Source: Flavobacteriales bacterium (GTDB taxonomy: Bacteria > Bacteroidota > Bacteroidia > Flavobacteriales_F > PHOS-HE28). Taken from it: a stretch of 64,000 bases of DNA. The notes under the pieces are model-generated. The model was not told the origin of the DNA, made no database searches, and was given only the letters and a program-made list of their open reading frames with translations. The position numbers were made by a program, and so were the translations under genes. The stretch covers positions 1 to 64,000 of the forward strand of contig JADKJM010000004.1 of the NCBI GenBank assembly GCA_016721005.1, read 5' to 3'. Positions 26,136 to 34,568 of the stretch are shown in pieces (within the stretch, counting starts at the first letter, position 1; each line of letters begins with the position of its first letter).

Positions 26136-29054
26136 TCAATGAGTTCTGGGCTCTCCTTGCGCAGTCATGATCCCATAGCCTAGACTCAGTAATTCAGTTT
26201 CAGCGTTGCTCCAATCTTCACGTCGGATAAGATCCTCCAATCGATCACTGCTCGTGGCAAGCAGAGCCTCGATCTTGATGTCGATAGCATCTTGGCTTCT
26301 GGACCTTTGCAGAGCAAGCTCTTTCGAGATGCCGACAACCAACCAGACAAGTAGTACGCTCAAGCACAATTGTGCAGCCGTTGTACTGATGAAATGGCGT
26401 ATTGCCAACGAACCTATTACGAAAACACTTGCGCCAACGGAATACAGTAGAAGCGGCGCACGGAATCTCCTTGAGCGGATGATAATTTTCTTCCGATGAA
26501 ACTCACGATACGGTTCTATCCAATGTTCCATGATGAGCCGCATCAGTTCACACCGAGCTTCCGGTCCAATATTCTCGGGCTGCGGGACTATTGATTCTGG
26601 ATCGTTTCGTGAAGCATTGATCGCCTTTCTGATCCAATCGTTCTTGCGTGGTTGCGATGACATGAACAAGTCCATCGTCGAATCCGAAATGCCGTAAAGT
26701 CTCCAGTACAAAAGCACTCGCAGTGCTTCGGAATTGTTCGAGAATCTCCGCCATTGACGATATGCCCGATTTCTACGCCTGGTGAAAGTCCGTTCGATCC
26801 AAAACAGAAGCAAGCCAAGGAGCAGAATCCAGATGGACGGGCAATGCTTCAGAAACAGCACTATAGCACCACCCAGAGAAATGAATCCGAAAAGCATCCC
26901 CCGAATAGCCTGATTGCGTACCCATGTTTCTCTGTATCGCTTTGCCAATACACCGTTTCGTAGAATATTGGTCTTCTGATGTTGTAGAAACTCAGGGATT
27001 GGCCCGAGCCAACTGGCAGCCTGCAAACGCTCGAGTGGAACATCATCGAGTCGTTTCCATTGCTGGTACATACTCTCTAGTTTGTCGAGACCTTTCGAGT
27101 CACCCGGCCATGTCTCAATAGCAGCAGCATAGTCAGATCCGCATTGTTTCGAGTAACCTGATAGGATCCTTTCCTCCAAGTAGTCACGGTTAATCAAGAC
27201 GTCAAGAAGGTCCGTCCATCGTCGTTCCGGAAGCAAGTGGGTTGGCAAGTACGCCAGCGCATACAACGACATTCCGCTAATGGCTTCGGTCATCTCTCCT
27301 AAGCAGTAATCCGCTAGGAGGTTGTTCCCTTCGTGCAAACTGACGCAGTAGTCTCCAGCCCTGTCCTTATCCGTCAACCAGTCGGCAAGTGACTTGTGGT
27401 ATGGCTTGATGACTTCGCCGTTCACCTCTTTCCTGACCTGGAATAATGTGCTGAGCGTCCGAGTGAAATCGCGGAATTCTTCATCCTGCCAGTTGAACAG
27501 GCCTTGGAGGATTTTCACAGGTAGCGGTTCGCGGGCAGCTAGTATGGCACGAAGCGCAGGACGTACATCTTTCCGGAACTTTTCGAGATTGGGGAACTGC
27601 CTCTGGAAGTATTGGAAGAAGATCCCGCCAAGTCCTTGGGGGAACTGTTCCGGATGGTCCAGGGAGACGTGGCCGAGGCGGACGTCCTCGCAAAAGCGCT
27701 CCACGTAGAGGAACACGCCTTCGCTCTTGTCCAGGATTTTATCGACGACCGAATTCCTAGTAGTGTGTGCTTGGAGTCGGTCGGCTAGTTCATGGTTAAC
27801 GAAATCGCGGAGGTCGGAACGGTTGGCTTCGGTGCGCGTGTCGAGAACGATCGGGATCAACTCTTGCAATGGTGTCGTGACCGCACTCTCCGGCCGGCTT
27901 GTAACGACAAGACCGACCCAATCGGGCAGCCGAGCGGCATTTCGAGCGAGCATATCCACGAGCGGATTCCACACGGGATCGCCCGCTTCGTCCAGCGCGT
28001 CGATCACGATCAGATAACGCTCCCTCCCTCCGCCGATGACAGACTGAAGCGGCTTGGTGAGGAGATAGTCGAACAGATCAGCTGGATCCTTCTTGTCCAG
28101 ATCCGAGATCTCGGGCAACGTGAGCAGGAGCTTGCGGTAGTCGGGCAATCGCGTGGCGATCTGGAAAGCGAGACTGCGGACGACACGTTGTGCATCGCGG
28201 TGATCGGGCTTGTCCCATTCGACGAACTGCGCGGCGATGACCTTGTCGCGTCCGAAGTGGGTCAGGTTGGCAGCAAAGGCGCTCTTGCCGACACCGGGGT
28301 CGCCTGTGATCCAGAAGAGTCGGGAAGTGCGATCCGACGCATTGCGCCATTCTTCAATAGCCTCGAACAACCATGTACGTCCCACAAAGCCCTTGCGCAA
28401 CAGCGTGGAGATACGCGTGTCCGACGAGATCGGTTTGAGGTGGCCGCTGAGCGTTTCGATCTCGCCCGCGAACCGTCGGCTTTCGTCGCTTTCCACGACG
28501 CGAACGATCTCGGCGAGTTTGCTTTGGTACCATGCCTCCCATGCCTCCTCACCCCCTGCGCGCTGCTCTTTCCAATCACGCATATCGAGCCATTGGATGT
28601 GGCCGATGCTCGGCGGCGGCTTCACCTCCGTCTCGCTTTCCACGAGGATGGTCTGGATGTTCCCGCCTTTGACACCGATCGCGATGGCCAGTTCATCGAG
28701 ACAGACGCCTGGGTCGCGCGTGGAATGCTTCGAGAGGAAGGAGACCACCCGGTTGCTACCAACGATACCGTCGGTTATTTTCCGTCGCCAGTCATCACCA
28801 GCCTTGATATTGCTCTGGTCGAACCAGACATCGTGCTTGCGACTCTTCAGATCGGTTTTGATACAGCGAACGAGTTCTTCGTTGGCATCATGCCCATAAC
28901 TGAGGAAGATCCGAAGCGGGCCGATCGAACCTTCCGCTTCCGATACCGGCCACTCATGCGCGCAATCCTCGCAGACATGGACATTCCGCTTCCGGCTGAA
29001 CATGATGTTCCCCGAATTGCATTCAGGGCACCGTGTCATCTTCTCCGGATTCAT
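26136..29054 (-). CDS. Zinc ribbon-TIR-NACHT-transmembrane protein
   Basis: A 972-residue protein. Residues 9-31 are a zinc ribbon (CPEC at 9-12, CEDC at 28-31). The TIR domain follows (LRIFLSYGHDANEE; putative catalytic Glu121 after CLD), then a NACHT ATPase: Walker A GDPGVGKS (251-258), Walker B LIVIDALDE (Asp352, Glu356), and LVVTSRPES. Two hydrophobic pairs near residues 715-755 and 866-915 predict four membrane helices in the C-terminal part. The base composition of the last kilobase looks visibly lower in GC than its neighbours. It starts 13 bp after the AAA-RyR gene. A membrane-anchored NAD+-cleaving NLR is inferred. Confidence 0.85.
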   Translation of the reverse strand: MNPEKMTRCPECNSGNIMFSRKRNVHVCEDCAHEWPVSEAEGSIGPLRIFLSYGHDANEELVRCIKTDLKSRKHDVWFDQSNIKAGDDWRRKITDGIVGSNRVVSFLSKHSTRDPGVCLDELAIAIGVKGGNIQTILVESETEVKPPPSIGHIQWLDMRDWKEQRAGGEEAWEAWYQSKLAEIVRVVESDESRRFAGEIETLSGHLKPISSDTRISTLLRKGFVGRTWLFEAIEEWRNASDRTSRLFWITGDPGVGKSAFAANLTHFGRDKVIAAQFVEWDKPDHRDAQRVVRSLAFQIATRLPDYRKLLLTLPEISDLDKKDPADLFDYLLTKPLQSVIGGGRERYLIVIDALDEAGDPVWNPLVDMLARNAARLPDWVGLVVTSRPESAVTTPLQELIPIVLDTRTEANRSDLRDFVNHELADRLQAHTTRNSVVDKILDKSEGVFLYVERFCEDVRLGHVSLDHPEQFPQGLGGIFFQYFQRQFPNLEKFRKDVRPALRAILAAREPLPVKILQGLFNWQDEEFRDFTRTLSTLFQVRKEVNGEVIKPYHKSLADWLTDKDRAGDYCVSLHEGNNLLADYCLGEMTEAISGMSLYALAYLPTHLLPERRWTDLLDVLINRDYLEERILSGYSKQCGSDYAAAIETWPGDSKGLDKLESMYQQWKRLDDVPLERLQAASWLGPIPEFLQHQKTNILRNGVLAKRYRETWVRNQAIRGMLFGFISLGGAIVLFLKHCPSIWILLLGLLLFWIERTFTRRRNRAYRQWRRFSNNSEALRVLLYWRLYGISDSTMDLFMSSQPRKNDWIRKAINASRNDPESIVPQPENIGPEARCELMRLIMEHWIEPYREFHRKKIIIRSRRFRAPLLLYSVGASVFVIGSLAIRHFISTTAAQLCLSVLLVWLVVGISKELALQRSRSQDAIDIKIEALLATSSDRLEDLIRREDWSNAETELLSLGYGIMTAQGEPRTH

Positions 29055-29067
29055 CGCGATCAGTCTT

Positions 29068-31500
29068 TCACCGGACCTGTAGCTTCTCCACCACCCGATA
29101 CCCCACCTTCATCAGATCACCCGGAATATTCCGCACCGGTTCACGGTCCATCTCCTTCTCCGGTTCGCTTAGCGCATCGTATGGTCGCAGCATCGTATGG
29201 ATGCGTAGATCATTATCGCGTTCCGGTCCATAGACCCATCCGGCGGCGAGCTTCTCCTTCATCCAGCGGTCGTGTTCCAATCGGGCCATGGCCTCCACTT
29301 CGTCGGGAGTGAACGCGATCGGTGTGCCTGCCGGTCCGTCCAGCTTCTCATAGCCGTAACCCATGATCTCGAGTTTCCGGATCATGTCCATGGCCTGGTG
29401 GCGGTTGCTTGCGCGGTATTCCTCGGGTAGGACATCCCAGGGCACATTGGCGGACTTCGTATCGGCAGGGTCCTGCTGCGTGCGCCACCGTTCGTGGATC
29501 ATCTCCGCCAGCTCATCATACACGTCGTCGAAAGCATCATAGGTCTCCATAAGGGTGGTGAACTGGTGTGGGTCAACGTAATTGTCAAGCGAATGCGTCG
29601 ACGGGATCCGCGCCCGCGTCAGCTTCCCGGCGCTTCCGGGATCACACGCGGCAATGAGTTTCTGGAGCGAACGTGTGTTGCCCCTGAAGGTTGGCACGTT
29701 GAGCAGCGCGAAGAGGACATCACCGGCAATGGGGATGTGTACCGGCTTGCCCTTTTCCTCCTTCAACCCGAACGCGCGGAGCAAGAGGCTGCGCAGCACC
29801 ACGGCCCTTCGCGCCACGTGCAGACCGTCCGGCTCGTCCGGCCGATGGGATACGCCCTTCACATCGATGTGCTCCTCCAGTCGACTGGCCATGTCGGGTA
29901 GCTTCCGCTCGCGTGCTTTTTCGGCCTGCTCTGGTAGGGGTGGGTCACCGCCTTTGCTGTGGGCGCGGAATTCGGCGAAGGAGGAGGATGTGCCACCGGT
30001 GAAGACCAGGACGGCTGGCCCAAGGGGATGTTCGATGTCGCCATCCTTGAATACGCCATCGTTCAATGGCGCGAGCCAATGCCGGAACCACCCGTACGGT
30101 TCACCTTGAAGCGTGGAATCGAACTCATCGATGAGGACGAAGGGGGTGGATCCGCGGATGCTGACATCGCGCAAGGCATGTAGCGCGCGGACCATGTCCT
30201 CCTTGGTCACGTACTCACTGAAATTCTTCACGGTCCACTTCACGGCGGGTCCAAGGGAATCGGCGATCTGCTCCACACCGAATGATTTGCCGGACCCGGG
30301 TGCTCCGAACACGCCGAAGCTCAAGGGCTTCTTGCCGGGCTTTGACAGGTATGCGCGCACGTTCCGGTGCAGGTCACGGTACTGTTCGATCTCGTCACGG
30401 TCCACGGTGAGCAGCGCGCCGAAAGCGACCATGGGCGTACCGCCCAGCATGCCGGTGTTGCCCCGGCGCACATAGTCCATGGCCCACACGTCCAGTGTGC
30501 GCGCGTGACCGTGCATCACGAGGTTCAGCAGCGAATGATGTTCCGGGAGTCGGGTGATGTCCACCGCAGGGATCGGATCCATTGAGGAAGATGCAGCGTC
30601 GAAGGCGGAGGTGTTGCGTGCAAGCCGATCGCCCTCCAGATGCCAGCCCGCCTGCCGGATGCGATGCACCGTGGTCATCGCTTGTTTGATGGCGAAGAGG
30701 ATCCGATCGGAGGCGGATGCGCCGGAGCGCGCAAGGTCGATGATCAACGCGGCGAGGAAGGCTTCCGCCTGACCATGGTCGGCATCGGTGTGCGCAGCAT
30801 CGTCCGCTGAAGCAGGTTCATAGTGGGCTGTTACCCTCGGTCCATCCGCTGCTTCCCGCTCGAAGTGGACCACGGCATCGCATCCGAACCGTACGAGGAC
30901 ATGACCGAATGCGCTGAAGATGCGTTTTCCGGATCCTTGTGCATGCGCCAACAGCTGGCCGAATGTGCGGTCCCAGGAGCGGCCCCGTTCGATCCGCGCA
31001 TCCAGTTCCTGTAGATCACGGGCGTCGATCACCAGCACGCTGTTCGGTCCGAAAGGGTGCTGCGCGCCCTTCAGGAAAAATCCGGGATCACCGGAATCCA
31101 ACACGAGCCCCGCGTCCACACCCAGTTCGTGCAACACGCCCTTCAATTCCTCCCGATCCTTTCGTTGTGTATTTCGATCAACGACCACAAGCAGGTCGGA
31201 TCCGGCGCGGGCTGGAACGGGTTGCTCCTCGCCATCCGGACCCAGGCCACCCACGCGTTCTTTCAATCGGATCGTGTCGTGATCCCGCACAGCCATCCGG
31301 ATGCTCCTGGCAGGGGAGCCGACGACGGCCAGTGAGGCCGTGTATCCAACGTCGGATCTCCCGGTGGCATATGCAACGAGCAGTTCGTGTACGAGCGCAG
31401 AACCACCGTTCACGTAGGAGGTCTGCAACCGATCGCTCTTCAACTCTTTGATCAGGACCTGATCGGTGCTTGATGAACCTGTAACAAGGATCTTCTTCAT
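29068..31500 (-). CDS. AAA ATPase with C-terminal RyR domain
   Basis: An 810-residue protein. The N-terminal ~370 residues (MKKILVTGSSSTDQVLIKEL, GYTASLAVVGSP, LLVVVDRNTQ) have alternating strands like a Rossmann-type nucleotide fold but match no family I can name. Residues ~395-640 are a P-loop ATPase with Walker A GAPGSGKS (399-406) and Walker B FVLIDEFD (Asp458-Glu459). Residues ~735-800 are a RyR (ryanodine receptor) domain: MARLEHDRWMKEKLAAGW, then RDNDLRIHTMLRPYDALSE. Start at 31500 lies 4 bp after the SLOG gene stop; an ATG at 31524 would overlap it. The RyR unit is a likely ligand sensor. Confidence 0.82.
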   Translation of the reverse strand: MKKILVTGSSSTDQVLIKELKSDRLQTSYVNGGSALVHELLVAYATGRSDVGYTASLAVVGSPARSIRMAVRDHDTIRLKERVGGLGPDGEEQPVPARAGSDLLVVVDRNTQRKDREELKGVLHELGVDAGLVLDSGDPGFFLKGAQHPFGPNSVLVIDARDLQELDARIERGRSWDRTFGQLLAHAQGSGKRIFSAFGHVLVRFGCDAVVHFEREAADGPRVTAHYEPASADDAAHTDADHGQAEAFLAALIIDLARSGASASDRILFAIKQAMTTVHRIRQAGWHLEGDRLARNTSAFDAASSSMDPIPAVDITRLPEHHSLLNLVMHGHARTLDVWAMDYVRRGNTGMLGGTPMVAFGALLTVDRDEIEQYRDLHRNVRAYLSKPGKKPLSFGVFGAPGSGKSFGVEQIADSLGPAVKWTVKNFSEYVTKEDMVRALHALRDVSIRGSTPFVLIDEFDSTLQGEPYGWFRHWLAPLNDGVFKDGDIEHPLGPAVLVFTGGTSSSFAEFRAHSKGGDPPLPEQAEKARERKLPDMASRLEEHIDVKGVSHRPDEPDGLHVARRAVVLRSLLLRAFGLKEEKGKPVHIPIAGDVLFALLNVPTFRGNTRSLQKLIAACDPGSAGKLTRARIPSTHSLDNYVDPHQFTTLMETYDAFDDVYDELAEMIHERWRTQQDPADTKSANVPWDVLPEEYRASNRHQAMDMIRKLEIMGYGYEKLDGPAGTPIAFTPDEVEAMARLEHDRWMKEKLAAGWVYGPERDNDLRIHTMLRPYDALSEPEKEMDREPVRNIPGDLMKVGYRVVEKLQVR

Positions 31501-31504
31501 GTGA

Positions 31505-33187
31505 TCACGGCATGAGTTCAACATCGTTATCCACCAGCAGTCCCAACCACTCTTCGCTCTCGCGCATCAACGTGCGATCGATCTTGAGCAGAGCATTCCG
31601 CAGCCCAGTGACATCCTGGACCGACGCCAGTTCAACTTTCAGGATCGATAGCTCCGCGACCATCCGCTTGTTCACTCTTGCGGTACGGCCGTACTCGCGT
31701 TGCTTACGGACGCCTTCGAATGCACCGGCGACAACAGGCAGCAGGATCGCGAACACCGTCAATGTGCCGTTCGTGAGATCCGCCAAGAGTCCATCCGGCA
31801 ACGCGAAGCCAGCCCAGATGTGTCCGACGGCCAGTATCACGGCCAGGTAAAAGGCCGCTTGGCCAAGGTGCTCCAAGCGGTTGCTCTTCCGGCTGTTCTT
31901 CTTTCCCGTCCGCTTGTGAAAATCGATCTGGCCATCCAGCAAGCGCTCGTCGATCAGCTGCTTTACCGACTTAAGCCAAGCGCCATCTTCTTGGCCATCG
32001 CCCGTCTGTGCCGCGCGCAATACGGTACGGGATACCTCCTCGAACAGCCGGACCACCCACGCATCATCAACGCCTTCTTTCAATGACCCGATCGGGCGCG
32101 TGATGGAAGGCCGGATCCCGAAGAGGAAGAAGTAGACCGCTGTGCGGCACCGTTCTGCCAAGTAGCGATGCTGGAGCCACCGTTGATGCGTTCGTGACCG
32201 ACGTGCGATCCCGATCACTAGCAGGATGCCCAAAAGCATGATCAGGTCCACGATGTAGCCAATGATGTGCAACGGACCTATGAGGGTCGCCAGGACCACA
32301 GCCAATACTGCGCATGCGGACAGCGTGTAGACCATGGCGCCGGTCCACTCGTATGTGTCCTTGCATCGAGCCGCGAAGGCTGAGGCGCGTGCGCGCATCG
32401 GCCAGAAGAGGTCATCCATCGCTTGGAGCACCTCCGGTCCGGCGATCGGATCACTTGACCCGTCCGTACCGATCTGCTTCTGCTTCGCTTCAGACAATTC
32501 TTTGATGTCAACGGGCTCCGCATTAAAGCGGTCGTGACGCATCAATCCCGTGCAGGACAAACCTTCGCCGCGCTCCACCTCGAGTCTTGGCGTTCCATCC
32601 GTGCGAATGATGAGGATCGGACGCTTGATCGAACGGGCATGCTCCACTACCTCGGCGGTGCCGCCCTTTCCTGCGGCCGCTTCCCCGTTCCATACCGCGA
32701 TCAGTACTTCGCACTCCTTCACCACCTCCTTGCCTGCATCGAAATAGGCGGCGTGGCGTTCTTCCCTGCTGGTCGGTGGTGCAGCGATGATGCGCGGTGT
32801 CGGGTCAAGTGCCAACATCGAACGGAATTCTGTGATCGCCTCCGGATTCCCGAAGGTCTGTTCATACACCTGCGCTTCGAAAGGCAGGACGGCTTGGAGC
32901 CATCCGCCCTCTGTTGCGCAGATCACCTTGGCCACGGCGCGATCAGCACCTTCAGCTAAGGAGGTATGGATGCTGAATCGGATCGGAGTGGAACGAAGGG
33001 AATGCAGAGCCTTCAGGGTCTCTTCGTCGAACAACCCGAATACGGAGTCGGGCAGAACGCGCTTGCCGTTGGACCATGCATCCCAACCTAGAGCATGCTT
33101 GATCAGGCGATCCAACACATCGGGATCCGGCAATCCCTTGCGGTGTCCTGTAACACCAATGCGTATGCGATAGGGGATGGGTTCCAT
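31505..33187 (-). CDS. SLOG-domain protein with transmembrane effector region
   Basis: A 560-residue protein heading the minus-strand operon. Residues ~5-200 form a SLOG-type Rossmann domain: RIRIGVTGHRKGLPDP, HTSLAEGADRAVAKVI, CEVLIAVWNGE followed by GKGGTAEVVEHA. SLOG domains bind nucleotides or nucleotide-derived ligands. Two hydrophobic pairs (about residues 282-327 and 441-490) give four membrane helices separated by a long charged linker, like SLATT-type effectors. The order sensor then membrane unit resembles the N-terminal SLOG of animal TRPM channels plus a pore, though no sequence kinship with the pore is claimed. Membrane damage on ligand binding is inferred. Confidence 0.82.
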   Translation of the reverse strand: MEPIPYRIRIGVTGHRKGLPDPDVLDRLIKHALGWDAWSNGKRVLPDSVFGLFDEETLKALHSLRSTPIRFSIHTSLAEGADRAVAKVICATEGGWLQAVLPFEAQVYEQTFGNPEAITEFRSMLALDPTPRIIAAPPTSREERHAAYFDAGKEVVKECEVLIAVWNGEAAAGKGGTAEVVEHARSIKRPILIIRTDGTPRLEVERGEGLSCTGLMRHDRFNAEPVDIKELSEAKQKQIGTDGSSDPIAGPEVLQAMDDLFWPMRARASAFAARCKDTYEWTGAMVYTLSACAVLAVVLATLIGPLHIIGYIVDLIMLLGILLVIGIARRSRTHQRWLQHRYLAERCRTAVYFFLFGIRPSITRPIGSLKEGVDDAWVVRLFEEVSRTVLRAAQTGDGQEDGAWLKSVKQLIDERLLDGQIDFHKRTGKKNSRKSNRLEHLGQAAFYLAVILAVGHIWAGFALPDGLLADLTNGTLTVFAILLPVVAGAFEGVRKQREYGRTARVNKRMVAELSILKVELASVQDVTGLRNALLKIDRTLMRESEEWLGLLVDNDVELMP

Positions 33188-33205
33188 GGGGATAGGCCGA
33201 TGAAA

Positions 33206-33505
33206 TTAGCAGAAGTCCTGATCCGGGTGCACTATGTTCTGATCCAGAAGCACTTTGTTCGAATGTGTCGCCTTCACCTTCCCCAAGGTCCTGAGTAAGC
33301 ACGGATCCCGGGTTGCACATTCGTCCTTCTTCGTGTCCAAGGCCGTGGTCACACCCGATGCGTATGCACGGAAGTCGTTCGCGGCGACACCCTCGCATGC
33401 TACCTGTGCGATCCGCCACCATGGGCTTGCATTGAAAGGATCTGCTCTTGCAGGATGATCCGGTGCATGAGCTTCTTGGTCAGGTGCGAGCACGATCCGG
33501 AGCAT
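33206..33505 (-). CDS. Possible small open frame, doubtful
   Basis: A 99-codon open frame on the strand of the island operon. Its residue composition is not obviously absurd, and it ends with an internal near-repeat (VLLDQN then VHPDQD) that derives from the GATCAG-containing repeats in the DNA. It matches no family I know. It may instead be chance open sequence in a regulatory region. Kept as doubtful. Confidence 0.2.
   Translation of the reverse strand: MLRIVLAPDQEAHAPDHPARADPFNASPWWRIAQVACEGVAANDFRAYASGVTTALDTKKDECATRDPCLLRTLGKVKATHSNKVLLDQNIVHPDQDFC
33229..33260. promoter_or_regulatory. Direct repeat upstream of the island operon
   Basis: GCACTATGTTC (33229-33239) and GCACTTTGTTC (33250-33260), one mismatch, offset by 21 bp or two helical turns, 40-75 bp upstream of the SLOG start codon. 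An interleaved palindrome TTCTG-ATC-CAGAA spans 33237-33249. TAATTTCA on the minus strand at about 33201-33208 resembles the TAnnTTTG box with one mismatch. Together they look like a promoter with an operator; the alternative is a coding repeat in the doubtful 99-codon frame. Confidence 0.4.
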
Positions 33506-33934
33506 AGCGGGTGCAATACGGAGAAATGCGTCTGTATGACCACCCGATGCGCATGCACTGGCCTACGGCGCAGCTGCATGAAAGGGGAATGCACCAGCGT
33601 TCGGTACATATGCATGTGCTGGGTGTAGCAATGCATGGGCACCGTGCAACGCGGCGCATGCACGAGGAAAGTATGAGTGTGCAGAGGTGCGTGGTGCAAT
33701 CGCCTGTCCGGTGCATGCATTCGCAACAACCGCATCGGCTTTCGCGGTCGGGTGGGTTGCCGCTGCCCCGTGGTCCTATGCTTGTGCGGGCGATGCTATT
33801 GTATACACACCATGTGCTGGTGAAGAGGCACTGAAAGCCTGTGCGCATTCAGGGCGACGGGAGGCGTCAGCGATATGTCCCTTTGCGATCGCAACCTGAA
33901 AGCATGGCCCGCCGTAGAAAGCCGCCAAAGCACC

Positions 33935-34558
33935 ATGAACATGGCCAAGGCTAAAGCAGGATTACGCGGATTGAGCGCATTGAAGAAGGAGGAACGCGCC
34001 TCGATCATTCACACGCAGATGAACGGGAACCCCGCTTTCCCCGACCCCACGCCAAGCATGGCGGAGTTCGGGCAGGCCATAGAGGAATTCAAGGAAGCCA
34101 ATATGGCTGCAATGGATCGCGGCCACCGGGCTATTCAGTTCCGGAATATCGCTGAGCAGAGGATCAGCGATATGATCACCCGTCTAGCCGGTTACGTGAA
34201 CAGCGTTTGTCTGGGTGACAGTGCCAAGATCCTTTCCGCTGGTTTCGATACCGCGAAGGAATCCACCCCGATCACGTTCCTGAACCCACCGCGCAACGCA
34301 CGCGTGCGCGCTACTTCGGCTGTGGCACAGTTGGTCTTGCGGTGGGGCAGCGTACCGGGAGTGCGCATTTACGAGGTTCAAGAAATGGTTGGCGGGACAC
34401 ACGGAAACCCGGTTTGGGGTGCGTTGGCATTCACTTCCAACACGCGCCTGATCCTGGATGGACGTAGGAAGGACGAACCACATGTGTTCCAAGTGCGCGC
34501 GCTGGGTGCACGGACGGAGAGCACGTTCACAATGGCCATCTATTCCAAGATCGCCTGA
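33935..34558 (+). CDS. Helical-plus-fibronectin-III-like protein
   Basis: A 207-residue protein. The N-terminal ~110 residues are helical and charged (ALKKEERASIIHTQMNGNP, then EAMFKEANM-like helices), ending in VNSVCLGDSAKILSAGFD. The C-terminal part (PRNARVRATSAVAQLVLRWG, GVRIYEVQEMVGG, VFQVRALG) looks like a fibronectin type III domain. Similar small proteins recur in Bacteroidota genomes, often in several copies, with unknown function. No signal peptide. ATG at 33935 or 33941; earlier starts add a polar leader. Its stop is 10 bp before the next gene. Confidence 0.6.
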   Translation: MNMAKAKAGLRGLSALKKEERASIIHTQMNGNPAFPDPTPSMAEFGQAIEEFKEANMAAMDRGHRAIQFRNIAEQRISDMITRLAGYVNSVCLGDSAKILSAGFDTAKESTPITFLNPPRNARVRATSAVAQLVLRWGSVPGVRIYEVQEMVGGTHGNPVWGALAFTSNTRLILDGRRKDEPHVFQVRALGARTESTFTMAIYSKIA

Positions 34559-34568
34559 CCCCACCACC

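Larger units (their letters stand above)
33188..33934. other. 747-bp intergenic region, no confident gene
   Basis: Separates the island operon from the next plus-strand gene. It holds the likely operon promoter at the left, a 99-codon open frame on the minus strand (33206-33505), a direct repeat GCACTATGTTC/GCACTTTGTTC spaced 21 bp (33229-33239 and 33250-33260), and a stretch from 33512 to 33720 with twelve TGCA tetranucleotides. I see no RNA gene I can name. Confidence 0.7.

Noticed and set aside
33206..33505. Small gene next to the island operon
   Set aside because: Listed as doubtful only: no family, and the region carries promoter-like repeats. Not accepted as a gene.
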